Origin: Bacillota bacterium
GTDB lineage: Bacteria; Bacillota; UBA4882; UBA10575
Length of the DNA stretch: 5,425 nt
Reading direction: 5' to 3'
Assembly (NCBI GenBank): GCA_012512605.1
Contig: JAAZDX010000276.1
Span: forward strand, 1 to 5,425
Made by a program: the position numbers and the translations under genes. Below the pieces are notes generated by a model. The model had not been told where the DNA came from, searched no databases, and saw only the letters and a program-made list of their open reading frames with translations. Numbering within the stretch: the stretch's first letter is position 1; every line of letters starts with the position of its first letter. Positions 3,852-5,425 of this stretch are shown piece by piece.

Positions 3852-5425
3852 ATGTCTTTCTGGTCGATTTTGTGGTCAGACTTGTTTTGGGTCGTTCCGC
3901 TGGTCGGATTTATAACTTTACTAGTGGTCTGGTCTTATTACCGTAATATTAAAAAAGCGGATCCCGGTAACGAAAAAATGCAAGAAATTCACCAGGCAAT
4001 CCGTACTGGTGCTTTTGCCTTTATTCGTCGGGAATACACCAGTGTAGCATGGGTGTTATTGGTCGCTACCCCTATCCTCTATTTCACCCTCGGCCTTGCC
4101 ACTATGATCACCTTCTTAATCGGTGCCCTTCTTTCACTGCTCGCTGGGCTGATCGGAATGAACGCAGCTACGCTGGCTAATGTCCGTACAGCGCATGCTG
4201 CGGAAAAAGGTGCCGTAGAGGCCCTGCAGATTGCTTTTCCCGCCGGTGCCATCATGGGGTTGACCGTCGTTGGCCTGAACCTTATGGGTATTACCATCCT
4301 TTATTTACTCTTTCCCAATCCAGAACTGCTTGCCGGGTATGGGTTAGGCTCTTCCTTAGTGGCTTTGTTTGCCCGTTTTGGGGGCGGTATTTATACCAAA
4401 GCAGCCGACGTCGGCGCCGATCTCGTTGGTAAACTGGAAGAAGGAATTCCGGAGGATGATCCACGGAACCCGGCCGTCATCGCTGATAACGTCGGCGACA
4501 ACGTTGGCGATGTCTGTGGCATGGGCAGCGATCTTTTTGAAAGTGAAGCGGAAGTAATGGTGGCCGCCATGGCGATCGGTGCCACTTTAACTGCCCGTTA
4601 CGGGGTCAAGGCCATCGTTGGACCCGTTCTCCTCTTTGCCATCGGAGTGCTCGCCTCGGTGCTTGGCGTCTATTATATTAAAGTGCGCAGAAGCGGTAAT
4701 GTCTATGCTGCTATTAACAGCGGAAACTATGTCACCTGCGCCTTAGCGGTGCTGGGTGGTTTTATCTTCACCAAATTCTACCTGAAAGACCTTTCTCTTT
4801 TCGGAGCGGTCATGGTGGGACCGATCGCCGGTTTATTGGTGGGCCTTGCCGCTGAATACTATACCTCCGATGAGAAGAGACCCGTTCGTTCCTTAGCCGC
4901 TTCGGCCGAGACCGGTGCCGCCACCACCATCATTGATGGGATGGCGATCGGAATGAAGTCGACTGTTTTACCGATCCTGATCACTGCGGGTGCCGTCTTG
5001 ATTGCCTATCGTTTCGGCGGCTTTTTCGGTCTGGCTTTAAGTGCGGTCTCGATGCTTTCCATCTCCGGCATCACCATTGCCGTTGATGCCTATGGTCCGG
5101 TGGCCGATAACGCCGGCGGGATTGCCGAAATGGCCAAGTTGCCCGAAGAAGTCCGGGAAGTCACCGATACCCTCGATTCGGTCGGTAACTCCATGGCGGC
5201 AGTGACCAAAGGATTTGATATCTCGGCCGCGGCGCTTACCGCCTTATCCTTGTTTGCCGCTTACGCCAGTGCGGCCCGTTTAGAGTCGATTGATCTATTG
5301 TCGCCCCATGTCATCATCGGTATGTTCATCGGTGGGGTCTTGCCCTTCTTCTTTTCGGCGCAGGCTCTGGATGCGGGCGGACGGGCTGCCGGGTTTATGA
5401 TCGAGGAAGTCCGCCGGCAGATGCG
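3852..5425 (+). CDS. hppA: Membrane-integral pyrophosphatase (Na+/H+ pump), N-terminal 524 residues; 3' end outside window
   Basis: Couples PPi hydrolysis to pumping Na+ and/or H+ across the membrane. Start is ATG 3852 after GGAGGTG. Typical family length is about 660-770 residues, so the last quarter, including the C-terminal catalytic loop, is missing. Hydrophobic helices are visible at about 11-30, 64-82, 83-103, 129-154 and 160-180, with more beyond. Catalytic and ion-gate blocks: KAADVGADLVGK (183-194), IPEDDPRNP (199-207), ADNVGDNVGD (211-220), MGSDLFESEAE (224-234), VDAYGPVADNAGGIAE (411-426) and the K+-site region VGNSMAAVTKGF (444-455). Asp186, Asp190, Asp202, Asp203, Asp212, Asp216, Asp220, Asp412 and Asp419 supply the expected acidic Mg-PPi ligands. 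Ala449 occupies the position where K+-independent enzymes carry lysine, suggesting K+ dependence. The pumped ion cannot be settled from sequence: Glu230, Glu232 and Glu234 all follow the gate Asp227. It appears to be a separate transcription unit. Confidence 0.96.
   Translation, partial: MSFWSILWSDLFWVVPLVGFITLLVVWSYYRNIKKADPGNEKMQEIHQAIRTGAFAFIRREYTSVAWVLLVATPILYFTLGLATMITFLIGALLSLLAGLIGMNAATLANVRTAHAAEKGAVEALQIAFPAGAIMGLTVVGLNLMGITILYLLFPNPELLAGYGLGSSLVALFARFGGGIYTKAADVGADLVGKLEEGIPEDDPRNPAVIADNVGDNVGDVCGMGSDLFESEAEVMVAAMAIGATLTARYGVKAIVGPVLLFAIGVLASVLGVYYIKVRRSGNVYAAINSGNYVTCALAVLGGFIFTKFYLKDLSLFGAVMVGPIAGLLVGLAAEYYTSDEKRPVRSLAASAETGAATTIIDGMAIGMKSTVLPILITAGAVLIAYRFGGFFGLALSAVSMLSISGITIAVDAYGPVADNAGGIAEMAKLPEEVREVTDTLDSVGNSMAAVTKGFDISAAALTALSLFAAYASAARLESIDLLSPHVIIGMFIGGVLPFFFSAQALDAGGRAAGFMIEEVRRQM

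Noticed and set aside
4079..4585. Short frames antisense to, or out of frame with, hppA
   Set aside because: The +3852 frame carries all expected pyrophosphatase motifs across this stretch; the others are shadows.

Overview
The window looks like chromosome from a member of the Bacillota (Firmicutes), probably an anaerobic clostridia-like lineage. Four things point there: a complete isoleucine-type T-box leader, canonical sigma-A promoters with 17-bp spacers, strong AAGGAGG/GGAGGTG ribosome binding sites, and a VanW-family gene beside a K+-type membrane pyrophosphatase. Base composition looks roughly balanced. I see no mobile element, CRISPR array or sign of recent transfer. Genus and class cannot be read from this sequence.

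Layout. Minus strand, positions 1-2525: the first 320 codons of ileS (start at 962, 3' part outside the window), a gene-free leader of about 300 nt, an Ile T-box with its terminator (1270-1513), a sigma-A promoter (1570-1598), and a vanW-family gene (1584-2525). Plus strand, 2636-5425: yigZ/IMPACT (2636-3247), a structured gene-free stretch ending in an intrinsic terminator (3404-3427), a tRNA-Leu(CAA) with its own promoter and terminator (3497-3674), and the first 524 codons of hppA, a membrane-integral pyrophosphatase (from 3852, 3' end outside the window). vanW and yigZ are divergent, separated by about 110 bp.

How it works together. These are mostly independent housekeeping units. ileS is the one with visible regulation. 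Its promoter lies across the end of vanW. The transcript then folds into a T-box that reads tRNA-Ile through an AUC specifier, and a terminator/antiterminator switch decides whether RNA polymerase reaches ileS. Transcripts reading through from vanW would meet the same switch, because no terminator is visible between the two genes.

The most notable observation is in the IleRS active site. The class I HIGH signature reads Gly-Ile-His-His (residues 58-61), the altered 'GXHH' signature described for a mupirocin hyper-resistant subset of type-2 IleRS. The second is the pyrophosphatase, which has three glutamates after the ion-gate aspartate and a mixed K+-dependence signature. I found no clearly undescribed multi-gene system.
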